The notes below the pieces were generated by a model that saw nothing but the letters and a program-made list of their open reading frames with translations, was not told the origin of the DNA and made no database searches. This document shows positions 17,599 to 26,509 of a DNA stretch of 64,000 nucleotides, piece after piece (positions within the stretch are counted from its first letter, which is position 1; every line of letters begins with the position of its first letter). The position numbers were made by a program, and so were the translations under genes. This stretch comes from Nocardioides piscis (lineage in GTDB: Bacteria > Actinomycetota > Actinomycetes > Propionibacteriales > Nocardioidaceae): positions 310,001 to 374,000 of the forward strand of contig NZ_CP049866.1 in the NCBI RefSeq assembly GCF_011300215.1, written 5' to 3'.

Positions 17599-17964
17599 AT
17601 GCGAATCTCAGCCGCCGGTCCGGCGACCACGCAGCAGGTCTGGGAGCGTTTCACCAGGACCGACCTCTGGCCGACCTGGGCGCCCCAGCTGCGCCGGGTG
17701 ACTTGTCCGGACAGCGTGATCACCGCGGGCAGCAGGGGGACGGCCCACGGTCCGGCGCTGCTGCGGATCCCCTTCGAGGTCCTGGTCGTGGACCGCGACG
17801 AGCTGCGCTGGGTGTGGCGCGTCGGTCGGCCGCTGGGCGTCACGATGGAGCACGGCGTCGACAAGGTCCCGGAGGGAGCGCGGGCCTGGGTCGACCTGCC
17901 GATCGCCCTCGCCCCCTATGCGCCGCTGGCCCACCTGGCCCTGCGGCGCCTGGTCCGCCGCTGA
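17599..17964 (+). CDS. SRPBCC (START-like) family protein
   Basis: A 121-residue protein of the polyketide cyclase/Bet v 1-like group, small hydrophobic-ligand binding folds. Visible features are the first helix TTQQVWERFTRTDLWPTW, the strand block CPDSVITAGSRGTAHG, and a C-terminal helix ending in RRLVRR. No catalytic residues can be assigned. It follows the flavoprotein by 34 bp and is probably cotranscribed with it. Confidence 0.7.
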   Translation: MRISAAGPATTQQVWERFTRTDLWPTWAPQLRRVTCPDSVITAGSRGTAHGPALLRIPFEVLVVDRDELRWVWRVGRPLGVTMEHGVDKVPEGARAWVDLPIALAPYAPLAHLALRRLVRR

Positions 17965-17974
17965 GCCGGGCGCC

Positions 17975-18532
17975 TCAGGAGCGAACGTGCATGCGCTCGC
18001 CCTGGGGACCGAAGATCGCCAGCACCTCGGCGGGGTTCTGCCCGCCGTTGCCGATCCAGTGGGGTGTGCGGGTGTCGAACTCCACGACCTCCCCCGGCTC
18101 CAGGACCAGGTCGCGCGTGCCCAGGACGAGCCGGACCTTGCCGCTGAGCACATAGAGCCACTCATAGCCCTCGTGCGTCTTCATGGTCGGGGTCGTCGCC
18201 ACCTCGACGGGCAGCACCATCTTGAACGACTGGAGCCCGCCGGGGCGCCGGGTGAGGGAGATGAAGGTGCGGCCGTGGCGCACGACCGGCTTCGACCGCA
18301 CCCTGGGGTCACCGGTCTCCGGAGCGTCGACGAGCTCGTCGAGCGCGACCCGGTGGGCGCGGGCCAGCGGCAGCAGGAGCTCGAGGGTCGGCTTGCGCTG
18401 TCCCGACTCCAGCCGCGAGAGCGTGCTGACCGAGATGCCGGTCTCCTCGGCCAGGTCGCTCAGGGTCGCCTCACGCTCCAGCCGCAGCTGGCGCAGGCGC
18501 GGCCCGACGCCGCGCAGCACGTCCTCGTCCAT
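17975..18532 (-). CDS. XRE-family transcriptional regulator with cupin domain
   Basis: A 185-residue regulator. The N-terminal helix-turn-helix is RLRQLRLEREATLSDLAEETGISVSTLSRLESGQRKPTLE in outline (residues 10-50). The C-terminal cupin barrel (about 110-180) contains THEGYEWLYVLSGKVRLVLG and LEPGEVVEFDTRTPHWIGN. Such proteins sense small ligands through the cupin and repress neighbouring genes. It diverges from a thioredoxin reductase-like gene with only 67 bp between the starts, so it probably controls both. Start ATG 18532 begins just before the DNA-binding domain. Confidence 0.88.
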   Translation of the reverse strand: MDEDVLRGVGPRLRQLRLEREATLSDLAEETGISVSTLSRLESGQRKPTLELLLPLARAHRVALDELVDAPETGDPRVRSKPVVRHGRTFISLTRRPGGLQSFKMVLPVEVATTPTMKTHEGYEWLYVLSGKVRLVLGTRDLVLEPGEVVEFDTRTPHWIGNGGQNPAEVLAIFGPQGERMHVRS

Positions 18533-18599
18533 GGCGAAGACTTTGCCATACCAGCAAGGATGTTTGTCAATAACGCACGCTCCTGCGCAGTCTGTGGGC

Positions 18600-19574
18600 A
18601 TGACACAGGACAAGACATTCGACGTGGTGGTGATCGGTGGCGGCGTCGCCGGCCTGAGCGGGGCGATGGCCCTGGGACGCTCCCGGCGGAGCGTGTTGGT
18701 GGTCGACGCCGGCGAGCCGCGCAACGCCCCGGCCGAGCACGCCCACAACTATCTCGGCCGCGAGGGGAACTCCCCGCTCGAGCTGCTCGAGATCGGGCAG
18801 GCCGAGGTGATGGCGTATGGCGTGGAGCTGCTCTCCGACCGCGTCGTGACCGTGGAGCGCGCCGGCTCGGGCTTCACGGTCGCGACCGAGGGCGGCAGGA
18901 AGGTCGACGCCCGCAGGGTGCTGGTCACCGGCGGGGTCGTCGACGAGCTGCCTGACATCCCGGGGCTCGCGGAGCGCTGGGGCATCGACGTGTTGCACTG
19001 CCCCTACTGCCATGGCTGGGAGGTGCGTGACCGGGCGATCGCCGTCCTCGCGACCACTCCGATGGCGGCCCACCACGGGCTGCTGTTCCGCCAGCTCTCC
19101 GACGACGTCGTGATGGTCGTGACCGACGGCACCGAGCTGCCCGAGGCCGACCTGGAGAAGCTGACGGCCATCGGCGTCCGCATCGTGCACGGCACACCGC
19201 GCGAGGTGGTGACCGACGGCGAGCATCTCGTCGGGCTGCGGCTGGCGGACGGTTCCCTCCTGGAGCGAGAGGCGATCGTGGTGGCGACCAAGCCACAGGT
19301 GCGGGCCGAGATCCTCGCTCCGCTGGGCGTCGAGCCCTCGCAGTTCGAGATGGGCGGACATGCGTATGGCTCGGTGATCCAGGTGGAGATGACAGGGGCG
19401 ACGTCGGCGAGTGGGGTGTATGCCGCCGGCAACTGCACCGACATCAGCATGACGCTCATGGCCTCCGCGGCTCACGGCATGCGGGTGGGCGCCTTCATCA
19501 ACGCCGAGCTGGCCGGCGAGGACGCCGCGCGTGCGGTCACCGCGCGTCGGGCTCGGCTGATCAGCGCGGGGTGA
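18600..19574 (+). CDS. NAD(P)/FAD-dependent oxidoreductase, thioredoxin reductase-like
   Basis: A 324-residue flavoprotein with the FAD-binding motif VVIGGGVAGLSGAMAL (about residues 10-25), the redox-active pair CPYC at 134-137 (HCPYCHGWEV) and the C-terminal FAD contact GVYAAGNCTD. The size and Cys pair match thioredoxin reductase-like proteins that often sit beside XRE-cupin regulators. The classical NADPH-binding motif is poorly conserved, so its electron donor is uncertain. It overlaps the end of the convergent small membrane protein gene by 14 bp. Confidence 0.87.
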   Translation: MTQDKTFDVVVIGGGVAGLSGAMALGRSRRSVLVVDAGEPRNAPAEHAHNYLGREGNSPLELLEIGQAEVMAYGVELLSDRVVTVERAGSGFTVATEGGRKVDARRVLVTGGVVDELPDIPGLAERWGIDVLHCPYCHGWEVRDRAIAVLATTPMAAHHGLLFRQLSDDVVMVVTDGTELPEADLEKLTAIGVRIVHGTPREVVTDGEHLVGLRLADGSLLEREAIVVATKPQVRAEILAPLGVEPSQFEMGGHAYGSVIQVEMTGATSASGVYAAGNCTDISMTLMASAAHGMRVGAFINAELAGEDAARAVTARRARLISAG

Positions 19575-19740
19575 TCGCGGGCGGAGTCGTCGCCGACCCC
19601 TGGGTCAGTGCAGCCGGGTCGGCGACCACCAAGGTCTGCTCGATCTCGTTGGCCCGCAACGCGTCGAACCCCCAGATGAGGATGCTGCCGGCGACGCCGA
19701 CGAAGAGTGCGACCGAACTGATGACAATCATGGTGATCAT
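19561..19740 (-). CDS. 59-residue single-pass membrane protein
   Basis: A short gene supported by a strong ribosome binding site (AAGGAG eight bases before ATG 19740) and normal codon use. The product starts with a transmembrane helix (about residues 2-24, MIVISSVALFVGVAGSILIW) and continues with a short polar tail DALRANEIEQTLVVADPAAL rich in Ala/Pro/Thr. It diverges from the MerR-DICT regulator across an inverted repeat, so it is the likely target of that regulator. Function unknown. Confidence 0.7.
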   Translation of the reverse strand: MITMIVISSVALFVGVAGSILIWGFDALRANEIEQTLVVADPAALTQGSATTPPAITPR

Positions 19741-19757
19741 GGTGAGCTCCTTGACTA

Positions 19758-19804
19758 GGTAAAACCTCTACAGACATGTATAACTCTATGTAGGAGTTTT
19801 TACC
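19758..19804. promoter_or_regulatory. Inverted-repeat operator between the MerR-DICT gene and the small membrane protein
   Basis: The arms GGTAAAACCTCTACA (19758-19772) and TGTAGGAGTTTTTACC (19789-19804) are inverted copies with small differences, separated by 16 bases that contain ACATGTATAACT. This stretch is unusually AT-rich for the genome and covers the promoter region for both divergent genes. A long spaced dyad over the -35/-10 region is typical of MerR-family operators. Confidence 0.6.
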
Positions 19805-19829
19805 AGAGGTTCGACGAGAAAGGTCAACC

Positions 19830-20675
19830 GTGACCGACGACTTCAGCATCGGTGTCCTGGCCCAACGGACGGGCGTCACGCCCAACGTGCTGCGCACCTG
19901 GGAGCACCGATTCGGGTTCCCGGCAGGGCGGCGCACCACGTCCGGACACCGGCGCTTCACCGAGGCCGACGTGCTGCTGGTCGGCGAGGTGCAGGAGGCG
20001 CGCGACCGGGGAGTCCCGCTCCACCTCGCCGTCGACGCGGTCCTGCAGCGCTCCCGCCAGGAGCACGGCGAGGCGGTGCACGCCACGCTGATCCGCGAGT
20101 TCCCCGACCTGCGGCCACAACGGCTCGGCAAGGCGACGCTCATCGCCGCCTCCCACGCGATCGAGGAGGAGGTCCTGGCTCGCGCCGACCGGTCGGTGGT
20201 CCTCGGCACCTTCCAGGAGGGCCACAAGTTCGCCCGGTCCCGTCATCGCTGGGAGGAGCTCGCGCGTACGGCGACGTGGTCGGCCGTGCTCGCCGAGTTC
20301 GACGACGACCTGCCGGCCGACCCGCAGGCCCGACCCGCACGCTGCCAGCTCTCGGACGTCTCGCCGATGCGCCGGGAGTGGACCGTGGTCGCCCTGTCCC
20401 CCACCTTCGCCGCGGTGCTCGCCGCCTGGGAGGTCCCCGCGCAGGCTGGACGCCCGGCGACCTATGAAGCGGTGATCACGATGCGCCGCGCCGCCGCCCT
20501 GGCAGCCGCCCGTGTGATCGTCGGGGCCGCACGCTCCGCCGGGGCCACCCCTCCCCCTGAGGTCGCCGAGCTGCTGGCGGCCGCGCCCAGCCTGGAGACG
20601 ACGATCCACGACGCCGACCGCGTGATGCTGCGGATGCTCGAGCACGCGGACGCGCGTCTGGGCCGCCGCGGCTGA
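19830..20675 (+). CDS. MerR-family transcriptional regulator with DICT sensory domain
   Basis: A 281-residue regulator. The N-terminal MerR winged helix (about 1-70) has IGVLAQRTGVTPNVLRTWEHRFGFP and TSGHRRFTEADVLLVGEV. The rest resembles a DICT domain, a sensory module associated with diguanylate cyclases and two-component proteins: VVLGTFQEGHKFARSRHRWEELARTATWSAVLAEF. No B12-binding domain is present, so it is not a CarH-type light sensor. The start GTG 19830 follows AAAGG. It probably controls the divergent 59-residue membrane protein and itself. Confidence 0.82.
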   Translation: MTDDFSIGVLAQRTGVTPNVLRTWEHRFGFPAGRRTTSGHRRFTEADVLLVGEVQEARDRGVPLHLAVDAVLQRSRQEHGEAVHATLIREFPDLRPQRLGKATLIAASHAIEEEVLARADRSVVLGTFQEGHKFARSRHRWEELARTATWSAVLAEFDDDLPADPQARPARCQLSDVSPMRREWTVVALSPTFAAVLAAWEVPAQAGRPATYEAVITMRRAAALAAARVIVGAARSAGATPPPEVAELLAAAPSLETTIHDADRVMLRMLEHADARLGRRG

Positions 20676-20715
20676 ACCCCGGTCAGAGAGCCGGCCGGGC
20701 GCAATAATCGTCACC

Positions 20716-21588
20716 GTGACCGGGGAGGAGCTGTCGCCGAGGGAGCGACGTCGCCGCGCCCGCGAGCTGGAGGCGGCGATGCGCACGCTCGACCGTCTCG
20801 ACCGGGAGCGCGGCCTGGGGGCGATGCCCGCGACGGGCGTCGGTCGCCGGCCGCGCGCGGTCCGCCCTCGCTTCGTCGGCGCCCTGCTGACCGTCGCGCT
20901 CGTCGCGGTCGTGGTCCTGGTCGATCCGGGCGACTCGATCCAGTCCGTGCGCCGAGCCGTCGGGCTCAGCCCAGCCCGGTCGTTGCCGGCGCCGGAGGTC
21001 GTCGCCGCCGGCGGCGACTACGTCTTCGCCATGACGCAGCCCGGGTCGCAGGATCCGGTCGGCTGGGACCCCTGCTCGACGATCGAGTACGCGGTCAACC
21101 CGACCGGCGAGCCTGTCGGTGGCAGAGACCTGGTCGAGAGCGCGATCCAGCGCACCTCGGCCGTCACCGGCCTGACCTTCGAGGACGTCGGTGACAGCGA
21201 CCGACGCCCGTTCACGGGCAGCTTCGTGCCCCTCGGCGGCGAAGACCCCGTCGTCATCGGCTGGGCCGACGAGCTGGAGTTCCCCGGGCTGGCCGGCAGC
21301 GTCGCCGGGCTGGGTGGCGCCTCCGCGGAGAGCGGCGTCACCGGCCGGCGCTACTACGTGACCGGCGGGGTGGTCCTCGACACCGCCCACTTCAACGACT
21401 CCACGATCCGCCCAGTCGCCGCGCGTGATGGAGGCAGTGGTGCTCCACGAGATCGCCCACGTGGTGGGGCTCGGACACGTCAACGAGCCGATGGAGCTGA
21501 TGCACGCCAGCAACGGCGGGCAGGTGGATCACGGCCCCGGCGACCTCGAGGGGCTCGCGCGGCTCGGGTCCCTCCCCTGTCGCTGACG
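20716..21588 (+). CDS. Membrane-anchored zinc metalloprotease, one frameshift
   Basis: The N-terminus is cytoplasmic and charged, followed by one transmembrane helix (about residues 53-70, FVGALLTVALVAVVVLV). The extracellular part continues to VVLDTAHFNDSTIR and must then change frame at the C run 21411-21413 to read VMEAVVLHEIAHVVGLGHV, a zinc protease motif HExxHxxGxxH, and end at GSLPCR and TGA 21586-21588. One extra C in the given sequence explains the shift. Matrixin-like peptidases have this size and order. Start GTG 20716. The frameshift probably comes from sequencing, since both halves are well preserved. Confidence 0.72.
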
Positions 21589-21606
21589 TTCCGACATGCT
21601 GTGTCC

Positions 21607-21996
21607 ATGAGCGAGCGCAACGTCCTCGGCGGCGAGCTGGAGCCCTGCGGCACCGACCCGATGACGGGCTATCACCGCGACGGCACCTGCACGGTCGGCC
21701 CGCACGACGCCGGACTGCACGCGGTCTGCGCCGTGATGACCGAGGAGTTCCTGGCCCACCAGCGCTCCGTCGGCAACGACCTGTCGACGCCCCGACCGGA
21801 GTGGAGCTTCCCCGGTCTCGTGCCGGGCGATCGTTGGTGTGTCGTCGCCATACGCTGGCTGCAGGCGTATGACGCCGGGCTCGCCGCTCCCGTCGTCCTG
21901 GCCGCAACCTCTGAGCGCGCGCTGGACGTCGTCCCGCTCGACGTGCTGAAGGCCTACTCGGTGGACGTGCCGGCCGACCCGGGTGCGCTGGACTGA
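21607..21996 (+). CDS. DUF2237 family protein
   Basis: A 129-residue member of DUF2237, small proteins of unknown biochemical function. Conserved blocks are NVLGGELEPCGTDPMTGYHRDGTCTVGPHDAG, HAVCAVMTEEFL, GNDLSTPRPEWSFPGLVPGDRWCVVA and AAPVVLAATSERAL in outline. Four Cys residues are at conserved positions. It starts at ATG 21607, 19 bp after the protease gene, and may share its transcript. Confidence 0.88.
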   Translation: MSERNVLGGELEPCGTDPMTGYHRDGTCTVGPHDAGLHAVCAVMTEEFLAHQRSVGNDLSTPRPEWSFPGLVPGDRWCVVAIRWLQAYDAGLAAPVVLAATSERALDVVPLDVLKAYSVDVPADPGALD

Positions 21997-22023
21997 GTCA
22001 TCGCCCGCCCGGTCGTCAGCTGG

Positions 22024-22475
22024 TCACCGAGCTGATGGACTGACCTCCACCTCGAGGGGCGCCGCGAGTGAGGCTTCACGGGTGAGGGCCGCAGCCGTGG
22101 CGCCCAGGATCAGTGCGGCTCCGCTGAGGCCGATGTGGAACCACACGAGGGCCTCGAGGCCGGGGCGGTAGTCGAGCAGGTAGTCCTGGGCGAGGATCCA
22201 GAACCCGAAGGGACACACGAGGCACGCCGCCATCACCACCGCGAGCGGCCCGACCCACTTGGCCCAGACTGCCGTGGGCAGCAGTCCGAGGAGGAGGACC
22301 GTGAGCGCCGTGGCCGGCAGATAGATGGCGAAGCCGGCGGCAAAGGACCCCCTGCCTCGAGGTCCAGCTCGGGGTCGGGCGAGACCGGGATGACGTACAG
22401 GCCCACCAGGACGACCGCCCAACCGATCAGCACCATCACGCTGGCGACGGTGCGCATGACGAAGGCAGTCCTCAT
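22024..22475 (-). CDS. Small polytopic membrane protein, one frameshift
   Basis: The reading from ATG 22475 gives a first membrane helix (VMVLIGWAVVLVGLYVIPV). At the run of five C at 22346-22350 (plus strand) it must change frame to continue with FAAGFAIYLPATALTVLLLGLL, a cluster of three more helices, and end at 22024. One missing base in the run explains it. The protein would have about 150 residues and four membrane segments. No family recognised. Confidence 0.6.
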
Positions 22476-22580
22476 GACCCGCGAGCGTAGGGGCGGAATC
22501 GCCGATCCCAGTCCTTCACCACAGAACATTCACAAAACTGCGCTGCTGGTCGCCGCGCCGTGAACCCGGACCGCCTGGTC

Positions 22581-23837
22581 TCAGCGCAGCGGGTCGAACG
22601 GCACGAGCTCGGTCGGAGTGATGCCACGGGCGATCTGCCCGGCGAGGAGCTGGCCGGTCAAGGGGCCGAGAGCGATCCCCCACATGCCGTGGCCCCCGGC
22701 GACGAACACCCGGGGGGAGCTCGTCGCGCCGATCAGCGGCAGACCGTCGCTCGTGCACGGCCGGGCGCCGACCCACTCGTCGTCTCGCCCGTCGAGGTCG
22801 ACGCCTGACAGGAGCGGCCGGACCGCGTCGACGATCGCGTCGATGCGCCGGGGGTCGAGCGCAGCCTCGGGTGCCCTGAACTCCATCATCCCGGCGACTC
22901 GCAGCCGCGGACCCCGGGGCGTGGCGAGGGGGGTGCAGGCCACGCGCTGGGTCGGGAAGTACACCGGCCCTCGCGGCAGCCGGTCCCCACTGACGCTGAA
23001 GGAGTAGCCCCGACCTGCCTGCACCAGTCGTCGGACGCCGAACTTGCTCGCCAGCCTGCTGAGCCAGGCGCCGTTGGCGATCACGACCGAGGCGAACCGG
23101 TTGTCGCCGTCCAGGGCCCCGGCGCCGAGCACTGCCACCCCGCCGCTGTCCACCTCGATGGCGGTGACTTCTGCCCCCTCGAGGATCCGGCCACCACGAT
23201 CACGGACCGCCGCGGCCAGCGCGTCGAGGAAGACGGGCGGGTCGAGGTAGCGCTGCCCGTGGAGCCGCACAGCCGACGTGATCGCCGAGGACAGGCCGGG
23301 ATCCGCGGCGCTGGCCTCTTCGCCGTCGAGGACGTCGAACTTCACGTCCTGCCCCGCTGCCTGGATGTGCGCCAGCTCCTCGAGCAGAGGATCTCGCTCC
23401 GCCGCTGTCCGGAAGCACGCCAGGAACGGGTCGGCGGCTTCGGTGCGGACCTCGACCCCACCCGCGACCAGCTCGTCGAAGGCAGCCAACGCGCGCCGGT
23501 TCATCGGGGCGTAGGCGCGCATCCCCAGCCCCCAGCTCCGAGCGGTGCTGTGGCGGGCGAAGCCGATCAGGAAACGCAGCAGTCGGGGGTCCGGGCGCAA
23601 GGGCACATAGACCGGTGAGGCCGGGCTGAGCACGGCCCTGAGGCCATAGGCCAGCACGGCTGGTTCGGGGAGCGGCGCCGTCAGCGCGGGGGTCAGCCAG
23701 CCGGCGTTGCCCCACGAGGAGCCGGCCGCGACGTGCGTGCGGTCATGGACGGTCACGTCGAAGCCGTGCTCCTGGAGGAACCAGGCGGTGGACAGCCCGA
23801 CTATCCCGGCCCCGACGACCGCAACTCGCTGTGACAT
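22581..23837 (-). CDS. FAD-dependent D-amino acid dehydrogenase-like oxidoreductase (DadA family)
   Basis: A 418-residue protein of the DAO family. The FAD-binding motif VAVVGAGIVGLSTAWFLQEHG is at about residues 5-25, followed by ASSWGNAGWL-type residues (GSSWGNAGWLTP). The C-terminal block VGARPCTSDGLPLIGATSSPRVFVAGGHGMWGIALGP is typical of DadA-like enzymes, which oxidise D-amino acids to keto acids and pass electrons to the respiratory chain. Exact substrate unknown. ATG 23837 follows the zinc-finger gene by five bp, so the two form an operon. Confidence 0.85.
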   Translation of the reverse strand: MSQRVAVVGAGIVGLSTAWFLQEHGFDVTVHDRTHVAAGSSWGNAGWLTPALTAPLPEPAVLAYGLRAVLSPASPVYVPLRPDPRLLRFLIGFARHSTARSWGLGMRAYAPMNRRALAAFDELVAGGVEVRTEAADPFLACFRTAAERDPLLEELAHIQAAGQDVKFDVLDGEEASAADPGLSSAITSAVRLHGQRYLDPPVFLDALAAAVRDRGGRILEGAEVTAIEVDSGGVAVLGAGALDGDNRFASVVIANGAWLSRLASKFGVRRLVQAGRGYSFSVSGDRLPRGPVYFPTQRVACTPLATPRGPRLRVAGMMEFRAPEAALDPRRIDAIVDAVRPLLSGVDLDGRDDEWVGARPCTSDGLPLIGATSSPRVFVAGGHGMWGIALGPLTGQLLAGQIARGITPTELVPFDPLR

Positions 23838-23842
23838 GGCCG

Positions 23843-24250
23843 TCACCCCTCCGCGCACGCCGTGCAAGTGACCAGCCACGGTCGCAGCTCCAGGCGGGCT
23901 GGCTCGATCCAGGTGCCACACTTGGCGCACTCGCCATACGTCCCGGCACGAAGCCGCTGGCGAGCGGCGCGGACCTGCTCGAGGATCCGGACCACGGCCC
24001 CGCGGTGAGCCGCCGCGACGACGTCGACCGGTGACTGCGGGAGGGTCGCGAGCTGGGCCTGACGGGCTGCCTCGAGGCGGGCCAGGTGGGCGTCCACGTC
24101 CGACGGCACAGCGGCCTGGTCCGGTCGTGGTTGGGGCAGGGCCCTGAGCCTGGCGGTGGGCCCGGCGGCCCTCGGGAGATGGAGGAGCGGTCCGGCGACG
24201 GGGGTCACAGAACGCGGTCCGGCGATGGGGGAAACAGGGTTGGCAGTCAT
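23843..24250 (-). CDS. TraR/DksA C4-type zinc-finger protein
   Basis: A 135-residue protein. The N-terminal 50 residues are Pro/Ala-rich and variable. A coiled-coil-forming stretch (about 50-105, including VVRILEQVRAARQRLRAGTYG) precedes a C-terminal zinc finger with CAKCG and CTAC. This is the layout of small DksA/TraR-like proteins that enter the RNA polymerase secondary channel, but the acidic tip residues cannot be confirmed. ATG 24250 has AGGAC upstream. Confidence 0.8.
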   Translation of the reverse strand: MTANPVSPIAGPRSVTPVAGPLLHLPRAAGPTARLRALPQPRPDQAAVPSDVDAHLARLEAARQAQLATLPQSPVDVVAAAHRGAVVRILEQVRAARQRLRAGTYGECAKCGTWIEPARLELRPWLVTCTACAEG

Positions 24251-24343
24251 GTTCAGTCCTTGAGGAACGTCACGCAGCGGCCGTTGTCGGGGTGCGTGAA
24301 GGGGCAGGTACGCCGACGGGCGGCGCACCCAGGGATGCTCGAC

Positions 24344-24529
24344 TCAGGACTGGCTGGGCGGGGCGCGGTCGACGCTGCGACGCAGCACGTCGAGACCACG
24401 GATGCCGTGGGCTTCCTCGCTCAGTGCCAGGGCGAGCAGCGCTGCACCCGACGGCACGTGGGAAGGCAGGTGGGAGCGCTCGGGCGTCATCGCCGGCAGC
24501 ACCATCGTCCCTTCCATGACACCGACCAT
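24344..24529 (-). CDS. Small hypothetical protein
   Basis: A 61-residue reading (57 if it begins at ATG 24517) with codon use typical of the genome, which is the main support. It has a central helix-like stretch HVPSGAALLALALSEEAHGIRGLDVLRRSVD and no signal or membrane segment. No ribosome binding site is obvious. It diverges from the UbiA gene. Family unknown. Confidence 0.5.
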   Translation of the reverse strand: MVGVMEGTMVLPAMTPERSHLPSHVPSGAALLALALSEEAHGIRGLDVLRRSVDRAPPSQS

Positions 24530-24609
24530 AGGCAACGTCTGCGGGGAAGGCCAGTCGGCTTGGGTAGCGTCACCCCATCGATCGTCGACCCGAAGGAGAG
24601 GTCGGCACG

Positions 24610-25437
24610 TTGACCGCTGACCAGGCTCGTGACCGTGAGACACCCGCAGCGGGGTTGCGCGGACTCGCCGGCGCCACCCACCCCGGTCCCGCCCTCGCGG
24701 TGACGGTGCTGGCCGGCCTGCTGGCGGTCACGGCCGACGTGGGCCCGGTCCGCTGGGTGCTGGTCGTCGGCGCCGTCTTCTCCGGGCAGCTGTCGATCGG
24801 CTGGAGCAACGACCTGATCGACCTGGCTCGCGACCGGCAGACCGGGCGCGCCGACAAGCCGCTCGCAGCCGGCACGGCCTCGGCCAAGCAGGCCAGGGTC
24901 GCGTGTGCGCTGGCGGTGGTGGCCTGCGTCGGCCTGTCACTGGCGTGCGGCCTCGTCGCCGGGCTGGTGCACCTGGCCTGCGTGGCTGCGGGCTGGGCCT
25001 ACAACCTGGGTTTGAAGGCGACGCCCTGGTCGTGGTTGCCCTATGCCGTGGCGTTCGGTGGGCTGACGGTGTTCGTGGGCCTCGCCGGCTCAGGTCAGCC
25101 CCCGTGGTGGTGGCCCACGGCCGCGGCGTTGCTGGGCGTGGGCGCCCACCTGCTCAACGTGCTGCCCGACCTCGCCGACGACGCCGCGACGGGGGTCAGG
25201 GGCCTGCCGCACCGTCTGGGTCGCCGCTGGATCGCCCCGGTCGCGGCGCTCGTGCTGGTCACCGCGTCTGCGGTCATCCTCGTCGGCGCCTCGCCGGCCG
25301 TCCCGGTCGTCGGAACCGTGTCGGGAGTCGTGCTGACCCTCGCCGTCGTCGTCCTCGTGGCCCCGGGCCGGTGGCCGTTCGTGGCGGCGATCGTCATCGC
25401 ACTGGTCGACGCGGTGCTGCTCGTGCTGGTCTCGTGA
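24610..25437 (+). CDS. UbiA-type prenyltransferase family membrane protein
   Basis: A 275-residue polytopic protein with about eight hydrophobic segments. The first Asp-rich motif SNDLIDLARDRQTGRADKPL (about residues 65-84) matches the NDxxDxxxD prenyl-diphosphate site, and the second is the PDLADDAATG segment (about 184-193). UbiA enzymes attach a polyprenyl chain to an aromatic or sugar acceptor, giving quinones, heme O or cell-wall lipids. The acceptor here cannot be read from sequence. TTG 24610 was chosen from the AGAGG upstream. Confidence 0.85.
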   Translation: MTADQARDRETPAAGLRGLAGATHPGPALAVTVLAGLLAVTADVGPVRWVLVVGAVFSGQLSIGWSNDLIDLARDRQTGRADKPLAAGTASAKQARVACALAVVACVGLSLACGLVAGLVHLACVAAGWAYNLGLKATPWSWLPYAVAFGGLTVFVGLAGSGQPPWWWPTAAALLGVGAHLLNVLPDLADDAATGVRGLPHRLGRRWIAPVAALVLVTASAVILVGASPAVPVVGTVSGVVLTLAVVVLVAPGRWPFVAAIVIALVDAVLLVLVS

Positions 25438-25444
25438 TCCCTGA

Positions 25445-26455
25445 TCAGCGCAGGTGCTGCACGATCTCACGGGTGTCCCCGTCGAACGTCACGGTCGCCA
25501 GGGCGCCGTTGACGAGCGGCAGGTGCGGTGGCACGTGCCCGATCTCGAGGTCGAAGACGATCGGGAGGTCGAGCCTGCCCAGCGCATCGAGGACCGCGTC
25601 ACGCTGGGTCAGCCTCGCGTTGTCCCGGGCCTTGGTCCGGCCGATCAGGATCGCCCGCGCGTGGTCGAACCAGCCGGCGAGCCGCATGCCGTGCAGGTTG
25701 CGGCAGATGGTGGCCGCCTCGTCCTCCGCCGCCTCGAGATAGACGATCAGCCCGTCGTCGGCGTGCTCACGCCCGAAGGCTGCGACATCGCCGTACGGGG
25801 TGCCGGCGAGGTTGACCAGGGTGTCGATGCACCCACCGATCAGCCGACCGCTGACGTCCAGCGAGTCACTGCCGTGCAGGCTCCACTGCCCGGTGCTGCC
25901 GCGCTTCCACTCGGTGGCGTGTGCGTCTTCCTCGAACCGCACCCACTCCGAGATCAGTCCCGAGTCGCGCTGGCGGTGCGGGCCCGGTCCGGAGGCGAGG
26001 TCCAGCCACTTCAGGAGTCCGGCGGGCGCCTCGTAGGGCGTGTCGGCGAGGTTGTCGCCGTGGAGGGTCGCCCAGCCCAGGCGGGTCGTGATCGGGAGCA
26101 GGACGGTGGAGAGGTCGGAGTAGCCGACCAGCCAGGTCGGCTCGGCGGCCGCGAGGGCGTCCCAGTCGAGCAGGTCGACGAGGTCGATGGCGGTCTCGCC
26201 GCCCCACGGTGGGATCACGCACCGGATGGCGGGGTCGCACAGCATGTCGGTCAGCTCGGCGGCGCGCTCGGCCGCGGGACCCGAGGTGATGCCCGACCCG
26301 TCCATCATCTCGCCGACCACGACGTCGAAGCCGGCGTCGCGCAGCGTGGAGACGCAGAAGTCGATGCGCGCCTCGGCGGCACCCTCGACGCCCTGCGAGG
26401 GGGCGGTCACGCCGATGCGGTCACCGGGCTGGAGCGGGGCTGGGAACCTGACCAT
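25445..26455 (-). CDS. S66-family peptidase (LD-carboxypeptidase/MccF-like)
   Basis: A 336-residue serine peptidase of family S66, whose members trim the D-Ala from murein tetrapeptides (LdcA) or inactivate microcin C-like compounds (MccF). The nucleophile lies in LVGYSDLSTV, the acidic residue in LIVYLEAAEDEA and the His in FDLEIGHVPPHLPL, in the right order. The N-terminus LQPGDRIGVTAPSQGV is the usual start. The length and spacing fit MccF-like proteins slightly better than LdcA. No signal peptide, so it is cytoplasmic. Confidence 0.87.
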   Translation of the reverse strand: MVRFPAPLQPGDRIGVTAPSQGVEGAAEARIDFCVSTLRDAGFDVVVGEMMDGSGITSGPAAERAAELTDMLCDPAIRCVIPPWGGETAIDLVDLLDWDALAAAEPTWLVGYSDLSTVLLPITTRLGWATLHGDNLADTPYEAPAGLLKWLDLASGPGPHRQRDSGLISEWVRFEEDAHATEWKRGSTGQWSLHGSDSLDVSGRLIGGCIDTLVNLAGTPYGDVAAFGREHADDGLIVYLEAAEDEAATICRNLHGMRLAGWFDHARAILIGRTKARDNARLTQRDAVLDALGRLDLPIVFDLEIGHVPPHLPLVNGALATVTFDGDTREIVQHLR

Positions 26456-26509
26456 GGACGCATCGTCCCACCCCGCGACCGACCTGGAGATGTGGTATTG
26501 GTCCGCGAC

